Assembly (NCBI GenBank): GCA_019247865.1
Contig: JAFBAJ010000247.1
Coordinates: 1-5,571, forward strand
Reading direction: 5' to 3'
Source of the DNA: Acidobacteriota bacterium
GTDB taxonomy: Bacteria; Acidobacteriota; Blastocatellia; Pyrinomonadales; Pyrinomonadaceae
DNA length: 5,571 bases
The notes under the pieces are model-generated. The model was not told the DNA's origin, did not search any database, and saw only the letters and a program-made list of their open reading frames with translations. Positions 1-5,081 of this stretch are shown piece by piece (position 1 is the stretch's first letter; every line of letters starts with the position of its first letter). A program made the translations under genes and the position numbers.

Positions 1-876
1 CATCATCGTGCGGACGCCTTCGGCTCCGCCCAGCGTGTCGCCGATGCGCTCGGCCATGAAATTGTTCGAGTAGCAGAGCAGAGCCTTGAGGACATCCGTC
101 AGCTTGCTCGACTTGTGCGTGAGCAGCATCCGCGCTTTCGGCGGAACCGAGTCCACATAGACCGCGCCCATCACGGACACGCTCGGCGTGGTCTGCATGC
201 TCTGTGTGTCGCCGACGGCCGAGCGCTGCTCCATCCACGCGTGCGTCGCGGCGGCCGAGCGGCGCGACGCATCGAGCGTGTCGTAGAGCTGATCGCCCGA
301 ACGCTGCGAAGACCAGTCGAAGTTCATCGTGAATTTCGGCGCGACGATGAGGTCGCCCGTCACCGTGCGGATGCCGAGGCGATTCAATTCCTGCGCGAGC
401 ATGACCGCGTGCTCAAAATGAAATGAAGGATCGCGCCCGGAGACGATGATGTCGCCGGTGACTGTGCCCGTCGTCTTGTCGAACGTGCCGTCGATCCAGA
501 CGGCTGTGGTGTAGCGATAGTCCGCGCCGAAGGCGCGCAGGGCTGTGAGCGCGGTCGCGAGCTTGACGCCCGAAGCAGGATTGAACGGCACGTCCGCCAT
601 CTGCTCCATCAGGACATCGCCCTTGAGCGTCTCGACCAGCACGCCGCGCGAGCCTCCAACGATCGGTTCGTAAGAGGGCGCGGCGATATCCGGCGCAACG
701 ACGGCGGGCTGTCCCGGCTGTCCCGGCAGGGGAGCGGGCTGCACCGGCCTCGTGATGACGGTCGGCTGCGTCAGCTTCGGCTGAGGCTGCGTCTTTTGCT
801 GCGCCTGCGCGAACACGCCCGACGCGATGAGAATCAGGGGTACAAAGAGATAACGCTGAATGGTCTGATTGCTCAT
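1..876 (-). CDS. dacB: D-alanyl-D-alanine carboxypeptidase/endopeptidase, S13 (PBP4) family, 3' end missing
   Basis: Penicillin-binding serine peptidase of the S13 family. Members trim the terminal D-Ala of murein stem peptides and cut cross-links in the periplasm. Translated from ATG 876, residues 1-23 form a signal peptide (MSNQTIQRYLFVPLILIASG, then VFA before Q24). A Pro/Gln-rich linker (about 28-75) follows and contains a 9-bp tandem duplication at 707-724 that encodes GQPGQP. The SxxK nucleophile motif is SGVK (S102, K105) in the context NPASGVKLATALTALRAFG. The SxN motif is S270-N-N272 (YSNNFMAERIGD). The 168-residue gap between them holds the inserted domain typical of S13 (VTGDIIVSGRDPSF, VTGDLIVAPKF); the gap is about 244 in E. 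coli PBP4. The KTG motif must lie beyond the left edge, so the gene is cut by the window and not shown to be broken. The start is supported by GGAGAG (minus strand, 886-881), 4 nt before the ATG. It is divergent from the operon to its right. Confidence 0.92.
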   Translation of the reverse strand, partial: MSNQTIQRYLFVPLILIASGVFAQAQQKTQPQPKLTQPTVITRPVQPAPLPGQPGQPAVVAPDIAAPSYEPIVGGSRGVLVETLKGDVLMEQMADVPFNPASGVKLATALTALRAFGADYRYTTAVWIDGTFDKTTGTVTGDIIVSGRDPSFHFEHAVMLAQELNRLGIRTVTGDLIVAPKFTMNFDWSSQRSGDQLYDTLDASRRSAAATHAWMEQRSAVGDTQSMQTTPSVSVMGAVYVDSVPPKARMLLTHKSSKLTDVLKALLCYSNNFMAERIGDTLGGAEGVRTMM

Positions 877-918
877 GCTGCTCTCCAAATTGATCTGCTC
901 CGTTGGGAAAACCCCGAC

Positions 919-927
919 ACTATAGCA
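919..927 (-). promoter_or_regulatory. Candidate extended -10 promoter for dacB
   Basis: Read on the minus strand the bases are TGC TATAGT: a TG-N extension plus a -10 hexamer matching TATAAT at five of six positions. No convincing -35 is seen at 16-18 bp spacing (the hexamers there read AACCGA, CAACCG and TCAACC), which suits an extended -10 promoter. Transcription would start near 912 and give a leader of about 36 nt containing the GGAGAG ribosome binding site. The call rests on motif match and position only. Confidence 0.4.
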
Positions 928-1004
928 TGTCTCAACAAGCTCGGTTGATGCAAGCACTTTTTCACCGGCCCATACCGGTACGACATTTGATGCCGTCTCA
1001 CACG

Positions 1005-1018
1005 CGAACGGATGTTCG
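1005..1018. promoter_or_regulatory. LexA/Cheo-box-like palindrome CGAAC-N4-GTTCG
   Basis: The sequence CGAACGGATGTTCG is a perfect 5+5 palindrome around a 4-nt spacer. It agrees with the Gram-positive LexA (DinR) box core GAAC-N4-GTTC, including the R/Y preferences flanking the centre. It lies 32 bp upstream of the -35 of the rightward promoter, ahead of a DNA-repair gene, so SOS or damage control is an attractive inference. Against this, most LexA sites overlap the promoter, and the LexA motif of this organism is unknown. It could be the site of another repressor or chance. Confidence 0.35.
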
Positions 1019-1050
1019 TCGTCTGGACGCAAGGCCCGCGGACAATTGCG

Positions 1051-1080
1051 TTGACAAGCCTCGAAACAGCCTCCTACAAT
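1051..1080 (+). promoter_or_regulatory. Strong sigma70-type promoter for the rightward operon
   Basis: A perfect -35 hexamer TTGACA (1051-1056) is followed by an 18-bp spacer and the -10 hexamer TACAAT (1075-1080, five of six matches). Predicted transcription start is near 1086-1088, only about 13 nt before the TTG start used for the ogg gene, so the leader is very short and carries no clear Shine-Dalgarno sequence. This is the only strong promoter seen for the run of plus-strand genes. Confidence 0.75.
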
Positions 1081-1084
1081 CCTG

Positions 1085-1108
1085 CTTGAAAAACTTTTCT
1101 TGAAAAAC
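1085..1108 (+). repeat. 10-bp direct repeat CTTGAAAAAC, 14-bp period, over the ogg start
   Basis: CTTGAAAAAC occurs at 1085-1094 and again at 1099-1108. Each copy contains a TTG followed by an A-run. Only the second TTG (1100) is in frame with the ogg gene. The 14-bp period suggests a small slippage duplication at the promoter-proximal end of the transcript. It makes the exact translation start ambiguous. Confidence 0.6.
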
Positions 1109-1774
1109 CTCGTGCGACCGGACAACCAAATCGTCACAATTGAAAACATACGTGCAGCACACCAGGCGAGACGGCGTGAGATACGCGCGCGGCTCGCGCA
1201 GTTTCGTGATATCTGGAACAAAAAATCGGATGCGCTGCTCTGGGAAGAGTTGGTCTATTGCATCTTCACCGCGGGCGCGTCGGCGCGGATGGGGCTCAAC
1301 TCGGTCGAGGCCGTGAGGCCGCTGCTCCAGCGAGGTTCGCACGCAGAACTGGCGGCGGCGCTCACGCACAGGCATCGTTATCCTGTCGCGCGTTCGGGCT
1401 ATATCGTCGTGACACGCGAATATTTGCAGGAAGATTGCGGGATGCGCCTGCGCGCGCGGCTCAAAGGATTCAGCGACCCGCTCGCGCGGCGCGATTGGCT
1501 CGCACGCGAGCGACGCATCAAGGGTTTGGGGTACAAAGAGGCGAGCCACTTTTTACGAAATATCGGATTTTCGGGCTACGCGATTCTGGACAAGCATATC
1601 CTGCGCAGCCTGTCCGAGCTTGGCATCATCGAATCGCCCCAGCCGCCCAGCACGCGCGCTCGCTATCTGGCGACCGAAGAGCGTCTGAAAGATTTCGCAC
1701 GCGACCTGCGGATAGATTTCGACGAGCTGGACCTGGTGCTCTGGTCCATGAAGACGGGCGAAGTGCTCAAGTGA
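1100..1774 (+). CDS. ogg: 8-oxoguanine DNA glycosylase/AP lyase, Ogg2 type
   Basis: Base-excision repair enzyme that removes 8-oxoguanine from DNA and nicks the abasic site by beta-elimination; cytoplasmic. The helix-hairpin-helix and catalytic region reads IKGLGYKEASHFLRNIGF, followed by ILDKHILR. K146 is the expected Schiff-base lysine and D164 the catalytic aspartate. Their spacing of 18 equals that of the archaeal Ogg2 pair (K129/D147 in Methanocaldococcus jannaschii Ogg). Upstream family blocks are WEELVYCIFTA and RHRYPVARSGYIV. The protein ends in KTGEVLK, so the terminal lysine (K224) known in Ogg2 to help discriminate 8-oxoG from G is present. Length is 224 aa against about 207 for archaeal members; the excess is N-terminal. 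The TTG start at 1100 is uncertain: no Shine-Dalgarno is visible, and GTG 1112 is an alternative. It is the first gene after the strong promoter and lies 26 nt before the next gene. Confidence 0.9.
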   Translation: MKNLVRPDNQIVTIENIRAAHQARRREIRARLAQFRDIWNKKSDALLWEELVYCIFTAGASARMGLNSVEAVRPLLQRGSHAELAAALTHRHRYPVARSGYIVVTREYLQEDCGMRLRARLKGFSDPLARRDWLARERRIKGLGYKEASHFLRNIGFSGYAILDKHILRSLSELGIIESPQPPSTRARYLATEERLKDFARDLRIDFDELDLVLWSMKTGEVLK

Positions 1775-1788
1775 AAGGGATGAAGAAT

Positions 1789-1795
1789 TAAGGAG
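1789..1795 (+). promoter_or_regulatory. Shine-Dalgarno that fixes the TPR/protease start
   Basis: TAAGGAG lies 5 nt before ATG 1801 and 8 nt before ATG 1804. A longer frame could open at GTG 1795, but that codon overlaps the last base of the Shine-Dalgarno itself, so the real start is one of the two ATGs. Confidence 0.8.
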
Positions 1796-1800
1796 TGGTC

Positions 1801-3462
1801 ATGATGAGATTACCTTCCAGTGTGCGACGCCCCGCGCGCATCTCTTCTCCGAGAAGGCTGAAACAGATCGTCCTCCTGATGCTCTCAGCGGCGCTCTGCG
1901 CGGGCGTGCTCATCATCCCGCCGCCCTCCACTTTCGCGGGCGACAAGGCGCGCAGCCGCGCCGAGAAGGCTGTGCGCGAGGGCGATTACGAGCTGGCCGA
2001 AAAGCTCTATCGAGAGATGCTGACGAAGGACGCGCGCGACAAAGAGGCGCGGCTCGGTCTGAGCTTTACGCTCTATAAAAAGCGGAACCTGCGCGACGCC
2101 TTCGACCACATCGCGCGCGTGCTCTCCGAAGATCCCCTCTCCGCCCGCGCGCACGCGTTGCTCGGCACGGTGATTCTGGCGTCCGGAGATTTTCGCCGCT
2201 CGATCGAAGAGTTCCGCACCGCTCTGAGCCTGAGGAGCGATGACGCGCGCGCCATCGCCGGACTCGCGCTCGTGGATTTTTATGAGAACCGTCTTGACGA
2301 GAGCATGCAGGGCTTGCGCCGCGCGTCCTTCATCGACCCGTACGAGCCGGATTACGTTTACGACCTCGGCCAGGTCGCCGCGCGCATCGAGCGTTATAAG
2401 GAGGCCGCAGACGCCTACGAGCGTTTCCTGATGGTGGCTCCCAAGATGGACCTGGATCGGCGCGCGCGCATTCGCGGCCTGATCGACTTTCTGCGTTACC
2501 TCGGCGATCAGGGCGCGCTCTACGCGCCGGGCGGCGACAATCGCACGACGCTCAGCTTCGAGCCGAACAACCCGCGTCCGGTCTTGCGCGTGCGCCTCAA
2601 CGGCTCGAAAGAGACTTTGCGTTTTGTGCTCGACACGGGTTCGGGGATGTCCGTGCTGTCGGAAGAGACGGCCCAGCGGCTGGGCATCAAGGCGGTGGCG
2701 CGCGGCGGGCTGGCGCGCGCGGTCGGCGGCGGCGGACGCTTTGAGATCGTCTACGGCTTTCTCTCTTCGATGGATCTGGGCGACGTGCGCGTCTCCAACG
2801 TGCCGGTCTATATCCGCAAGTTCTACACTTCGGGCAAGCCTGTGGATGGCTACATAGGGCTCTCTGTGATCGCGAAATACATCACGACGATTGACTATGC
2901 CTCGCGCAACTTTACTCTGGCGCGACAGCGCGGAGCGGACAACTCTCCGTCCCCGCCCTCAATCGTCTTCCAGCAGCCAGGCCAGTCGCCCGCCTCTTAC
3001 GAGATTCCGATGCGGACTACTTCAAGCGGCTTTCTGAGCGGCGAAGTTCATCTAGAAGGCATCGAACGTCCGCTCAATTTTATTATCGATACGGGCGCGG
3101 AGATTTCCGTGCTCTCAGAGTTGCTGTATAAGAGCGAGGACATCGCGGACTTTGCACGGAACGAGCGGATGACCGTTTACGGCGCGGCGGGAGTCGCGGA
3201 GAACGTGACGACGCTGCTCTTGCCGCGTGTCTCGCTGGGCGCGCACGTGCGCGAGGGCATCCGTGCCGTCGTGCTCGATCTGGAGCCGGTCAACGAAACC
3301 GCAGGCTTCGACCAGACGGGAATTCTGGGCGCTAACTTTTTGCAGCACTATCGCGTCACCTTTGACTTTGGGCGCTCCGTCCTGCGGCTCGAACCATTGC
3401 GCAACGACACGCAGAAGAAGGAGGCGACGCCCGCCGCGACCGATGTCCCGGAACAACCATGA
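1801..3462 (+). CDS. Exported TPR protein with two tandem retropepsin-like aspartic protease domains
   Basis: 553 aa from ATG 1801. A basic N-terminus and hydrophobic stretch (23-39) end at STFA|GD (46/47), so the protein is probably periplasmic or, if uncleaved, membrane-anchored. Residues about 49-225 form roughly five TPR units (for example AEKAVREGDYELAEKLYREM and YKEAADAYERFLMVAP). Two retropepsin-like domains follow, joined by a Pro/Ser-rich linker (about 370-405). Domain 1 has FVLDTGSGMSVLS (D278-T-G) and its partner motif DGYIGLSVI (G350-G353). Domain 2 has FIIDTGAEISVLS (D430-T-G) and GILGANFLQHY (G507-F513). Each repeats the hydrophobic-hydrophobic-DTG plus hydrophobic-Gly scheme of retropepsins, which normally pair as dimers. 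Both aspartates are intact, so one chain could form its own active site, as in pepsins; this is inferred. TPRs may recruit the substrate, which is unknown. The stop codon overlaps the next ATG (ATGA). Confidence 0.85.
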   Translation: MMRLPSSVRRPARISSPRRLKQIVLLMLSAALCAGVLIIPPPSTFAGDKARSRAEKAVREGDYELAEKLYREMLTKDARDKEARLGLSFTLYKKRNLRDAFDHIARVLSEDPLSARAHALLGTVILASGDFRRSIEEFRTALSLRSDDARAIAGLALVDFYENRLDESMQGLRRASFIDPYEPDYVYDLGQVAARIERYKEAADAYERFLMVAPKMDLDRRARIRGLIDFLRYLGDQGALYAPGGDNRTTLSFEPNNPRPVLRVRLNGSKETLRFVLDTGSGMSVLSEETAQRLGIKAVARGGLARAVGGGGRFEIVYGFLSSMDLGDVRVSNVPVYIRKFYTSGKPVDGYIGLSVIAKYITTIDYASRNFTLARQRGADNSPSPPSIVFQQPGQSPASYEIPMRTTSSGFLSGEVHLEGIERPLNFIIDTGAEISVLSELLYKSEDIADFARNERMTVYGAAGVAENVTTLLLPRVSLGAHVREGIRAVVLDLEPVNETAGFDQTGILGANFLQHYRVTFDFGRSVLRLEPLRNDTQKKEATPAATDVPEQP

Positions 3463-3950
3463 AGCAGAGCCTCTATCTTGAAACCTCAGTCATCGGAGCG
3501 TATCTTGATAACGGCGAACCGTTCCGACGTGACCTGACGATTCGCTGGTGGGAGCATGAACTGCCGGAATATCGCGCGGTCGTCTCGGCTCTGGTTGAGC
3601 GCGAACTGGAGCGCGTGCCGGAGCCGCATCGGACGGGCTATCTCAATCTGATGCGCCCGCTCGAACAGGTGGAGCTGACCGAAGAAGCCTCCATCCTCGC
3701 CGAGGGCTACATCACGCGCGGCATCTTTCATCGCAAATATCTGGCCGACGCATTGCACGTCGCTCTTGCATCCTTTCACAAAATAGATTATTTGGTCACA
3801 TGGAACTTCGGTCATCTGGCGAACGTGCGCAGGCAGGCGCGCATTCGCCTCTTCAATACGGCGGCGGGATTCTTCGTCCCGATGATCGTCACGCCGGAGT
3901 TCTTAGTGTCGGAAGCAACAGAAGGGAACATGAACAGTGATGAGTCTTGA
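3459..3950 (+). CDS. PIN-domain (VapC-like, COG2402-like) ribonuclease, probable toxin
   Basis: 163-aa PIN-fold protein. Family members are Mg2+-dependent RNases, usually toxins of type II toxin-antitoxin pairs. The N-terminal strand and first acidic site read LYLETSVIGAYLD, with E8 where most PIN domains have Asp. Other family marks are SALVERELERV (likely acidic E49), ADALHVALA (D97) and VTWNFGHLAN (N116 where many PIN proteins have Asp). The WN-x-x-H-x-AN block and the C-terminal VPMIVTPEFL are characteristic of the COG2402-like subfamily. The E-for-D and N-for-D changes therefore look like subfamily features, not decay. The start ATG 3459 overlaps the upstream stop as ATGA, which suggests translational coupling; the nearest good Shine-Dalgarno, AAGGAGG at 3418-3424, is 34 nt away. 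The last residues (NSDES) are encoded by a hairpin arm. Toxin activity is inferred. Confidence 0.82.
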   Translation: MKQSLYLETSVIGAYLDNGEPFRRDLTIRWWEHELPEYRAVVSALVERELERVPEPHRTGYLNLMRPLEQVELTEEASILAEGYITRGIFHRKYLADALHVALASFHKIDYLVTWNFGHLANVRRQARIRLFNTAAGFFVPMIVTPEFLVSEATEGNMNSDES

Positions 3951-3959
3951 CTCGTCACT
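3936..3959 (+). repeat. Hairpin with CUUG tetraloop across the PIN gene stop codon
   Basis: Arms AGTGATGAGTC (3936-3946) and GACTCGTCACT (3949-3959) pair along their full length with one G-U pair. In practice this is a 10-bp stem closed by the stable tetraloop C-UU-G. The PIN stop codon TGA (3948-3950) sits in the loop and the right arm, and the next ATG is at 3968. There is no T-run after it (TTGAAAGC), so it is not a standard terminator. It could slow ribosomes, protect mRNA ends or set the ratio of the two products. It may also be a short relative of intergenic AGTGATGAG-type repeats. Confidence 0.7.
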
Positions 3960-3967
3960 TGAAAGCT

Positions 3968-4198
3968 ATGTATCGCAAACCCAGATTCCTGGAAGCCCTG
4001 CACGCCATCCGCGAAGAGATGTCGCGCGAGGCCGATTATGATGTAGACCTATTCGCCGAGATGATCCGGACGGGCGTGCGCCCTTCTTACGGCAAGGAGC
4101 GCAACATACGCGGCTACAAGAGCCGCCCGCCCGCGCCCGGCGAAGAGCCGACCACGGAAGCCGCACCACGCAAAGAACGAAAGCGGGCTGCAAGATAA
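3968..4198 (+). CDS. Small charged protein, probable antitoxin partner of the PIN protein
   Basis: 76 aa, with no recognised named family. The N-terminal half FLEALHAIREEMSREADYDV-D, then LFAEMIR, looks like one or two amphipathic helices. The IREE-type helix resembles the short proteins often encoded beside COG2402-like PIN genes. The C-terminal half is Pro-, Arg- and Lys-rich (RGYKSRPPAPGEEP, ending RKERKRAAR), likely disordered, and suited to wrapping a nuclease or binding nucleic acid. ATG 3968 lies 17 nt after the PIN stop, behind only a weak GAAAG. A TTG at 3947 overlapping that stop is possible but would begin inside the hairpin loop. The order is toxin first and antitoxin second, the reverse of most vapBC loci. 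The antitoxin role is inferred from size, charge and position. Confidence 0.65.
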   Translation: MYRKPRFLEALHAIREEMSREADYDVDLFAEMIRTGVRPSYGKERNIRGYKSRPPAPGEEPTTEAAPRKERKRAAR

Positions 4199-4207
4199 AG
4201 CAGTTTT

Positions 4208-4996
4208 ATGGATGTGACGTTTGAAACCATCGGGCTTGAAGTGCCGAGCGAGAAGGACTTCAACCACCTGGCCGAGAGCGCTGGCAATCACGGCGAGGCC
4301 ACGCAGCTCACGCGGCGCGGCGCGGTGCTGCACGGGCGCTGCTGGAAACTCGGCGAGGGCCTGGAGGTCTGGACTGTGCTCTACGAGTCCGGGACGGGCG
4401 AAATCTTTTACGCCGATTGCCGGCCGGGCTTTCGCGCGCGCTACTCGCAGCGCATCAGCCCGTGGGCGCTGACCGAATACGATGAAGAGGGCGAAGCCGT
4501 CATCCACGGCTACTGCGACGGCACGGACACGGAAGTCCTGTTCGAGTTGCAGAACCTGACGGAGGTCGGCCCGATGGGCTTTCGGGCTCCGGCGCTGCAC
4601 GTCAGTCTGTGCGGGCTGGCCTATCGCGCGCGCGTCTGCGAGAAGGGAGCGCGTGCGCGTTGGGAGCCGCTCGAAAAGGCCGCGCCGTCGCGCGCCGCGC
4701 ACGAGAATGACTGGAGCCTGTCGGGGCGCGTCATCGCCTTCAAGCCGCTCCGCAATCCGCTGTCGGGCAGCGAGCTCTACTGGGTCTATCTCGACCTCGA
4801 ACGGTTCCGTTTGGAAGTCCTCGTCAATCATCGCGCCTTGCGCGGCGGACGCCTCAGCATCGGCGCGACGCTCGCGGCCGAAGTCTGGCTGCAAGGCCAC
4901 GTCCTCGACGAGTTCGCCCTGCGCGCGCGTTATGAGGGCGTGGACCGCGCCTACGCGCCCGCGGACTTCTGGACAGAGCTGAAGAGGAGAAACTGA
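4208..4996 (+). CDS. Conserved-looking protein of unknown function, 262 aa
   Basis: I do not recognise the family. No signal peptide or membrane segment is visible, so it is probably cytoplasmic. The N-terminal part (1-80) is mixed alpha/beta, with LHGRCWKLGEGLEVWTVLYE and YADCRPGFRARY. Residues 90-145 look strand-rich (AVIHGYCDGTDTEVLFELQN, HVSLCGLAYRARV). The C-terminal part from W169 (SLSGRVIAFKPLRNPLSG, ELYWVYLDL, LEVLVNH, SIGATLAAEVWLQG) has the strand-turn pattern of a small beta-barrel, possibly OB-like; this is only a guess. Cysteines are at 45, 71, 103, 135 and 144, without a clear metal motif. The frame is the same as that of the small gene before it, and the TAA at 4196-4198 separates them, so ATG 4208 is the only ATG start near it (9-nt gap). 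The Shine-Dalgarno is weak. Coding character is supported by an uninterrupted frame and compact operon spacing. Confidence 0.75.
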   Translation: MDVTFETIGLEVPSEKDFNHLAESAGNHGEATQLTRRGAVLHGRCWKLGEGLEVWTVLYESGTGEIFYADCRPGFRARYSQRISPWALTEYDEEGEAVIHGYCDGTDTEVLFELQNLTEVGPMGFRAPALHVSLCGLAYRARVCEKGARARWEPLEKAAPSRAAHENDWSLSGRVIAFKPLRNPLSGSELYWVYLDLERFRLEVLVNHRALRGGRLSIGATLAAEVWLQGHVLDEFALRARYEGVDRAYAPADFWTELKRRN

Positions 4997-4999
4997 ACG

Positions 5000-5075
5000 A
5001 GTGGTCAGTGGTCGGTGGTCAGTGGTCAGAATCATGCAGGTTCTACTGACCACTGACCACCGACCACTGACCACT
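5000..5075. repeat. Perfect 30-bp inverted repeat of GTGGTCR heptamers
   Basis: The left arm (5000-5029) has four tandem heptamers: GTGGTCA, GTGGTCG, GTGGTCA, GTGGTCA (5001-5028). The right arm (5046-5075) is its exact reverse complement, including the one variant unit. The 16-nt loop (5030-5045) reads AATCATGCAGGTTCTA. Such TGGTCAG-type heptamers recur as dispersed intergenic elements in several bacterial groups and produce spurious WSVVSG peptides when translated. In RNA it would form a very stable hairpin between the unknown gene and the transglycosylase gene, followed by GCTTTT. It could act as a weak terminator or attenuator, or as an mRNA stabiliser. It also separates GAGGAG-type Shine-Dalgarno bases (4984-4989) from ATG 5082. 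Confidence 0.95.
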
Positions 5076-5081
5076 GCTTTT

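Noticed and set aside
964..979. Inverted ACCGG-N6-CCGGT in the divergent intergenic region
   Set aside because: Five-bp arms in GC-rich DNA are expected by chance, and no known operator matches; kept only as a note.
903..1103. Plus-strand 66-codon open frame in the intergenic region
   Set aside because: It spans both promoters and the palindrome, has no Shine-Dalgarno, and has no protein-like pattern; better explained as non-coding control DNA.
998..1549. Minus-strand open frame of 183 codons
   Set aside because: Antisense to the well-supported ogg gene and its promoter, with no recognisable domain or ribosome binding site.
1795..1800. GTG 1795 as start of the TPR/protease gene
   Set aside because: The codon overlaps the last base of the TAAGGAG Shine-Dalgarno, which serves ATG 1801/1804.
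1795..1801. Single GTGGTCA heptamer just before the TPR/protease start
   Set aside because: One 7-mer copy is likely chance and is explained by the Shine-Dalgarno and start region; no second copy or inverted partner is nearby.
1891..1905. Possible lipobox around Cys33 (SAALCAG) in the TPR/protease signal sequence
   Set aside because: The residue before Cys is Leu, not Gly/Ala/Ser, and the hydrophobic stretch continues after it; a signal peptidase I site at STFA|GD fits better.
5000..5075. CRISPR array or rho-independent terminator at the heptamer repeats
   Set aside because: Heptamers are contiguous with no spacers, so it is not CRISPR. The stem is followed by only four T residues and then the ATG, so a strong terminator is unlikely.
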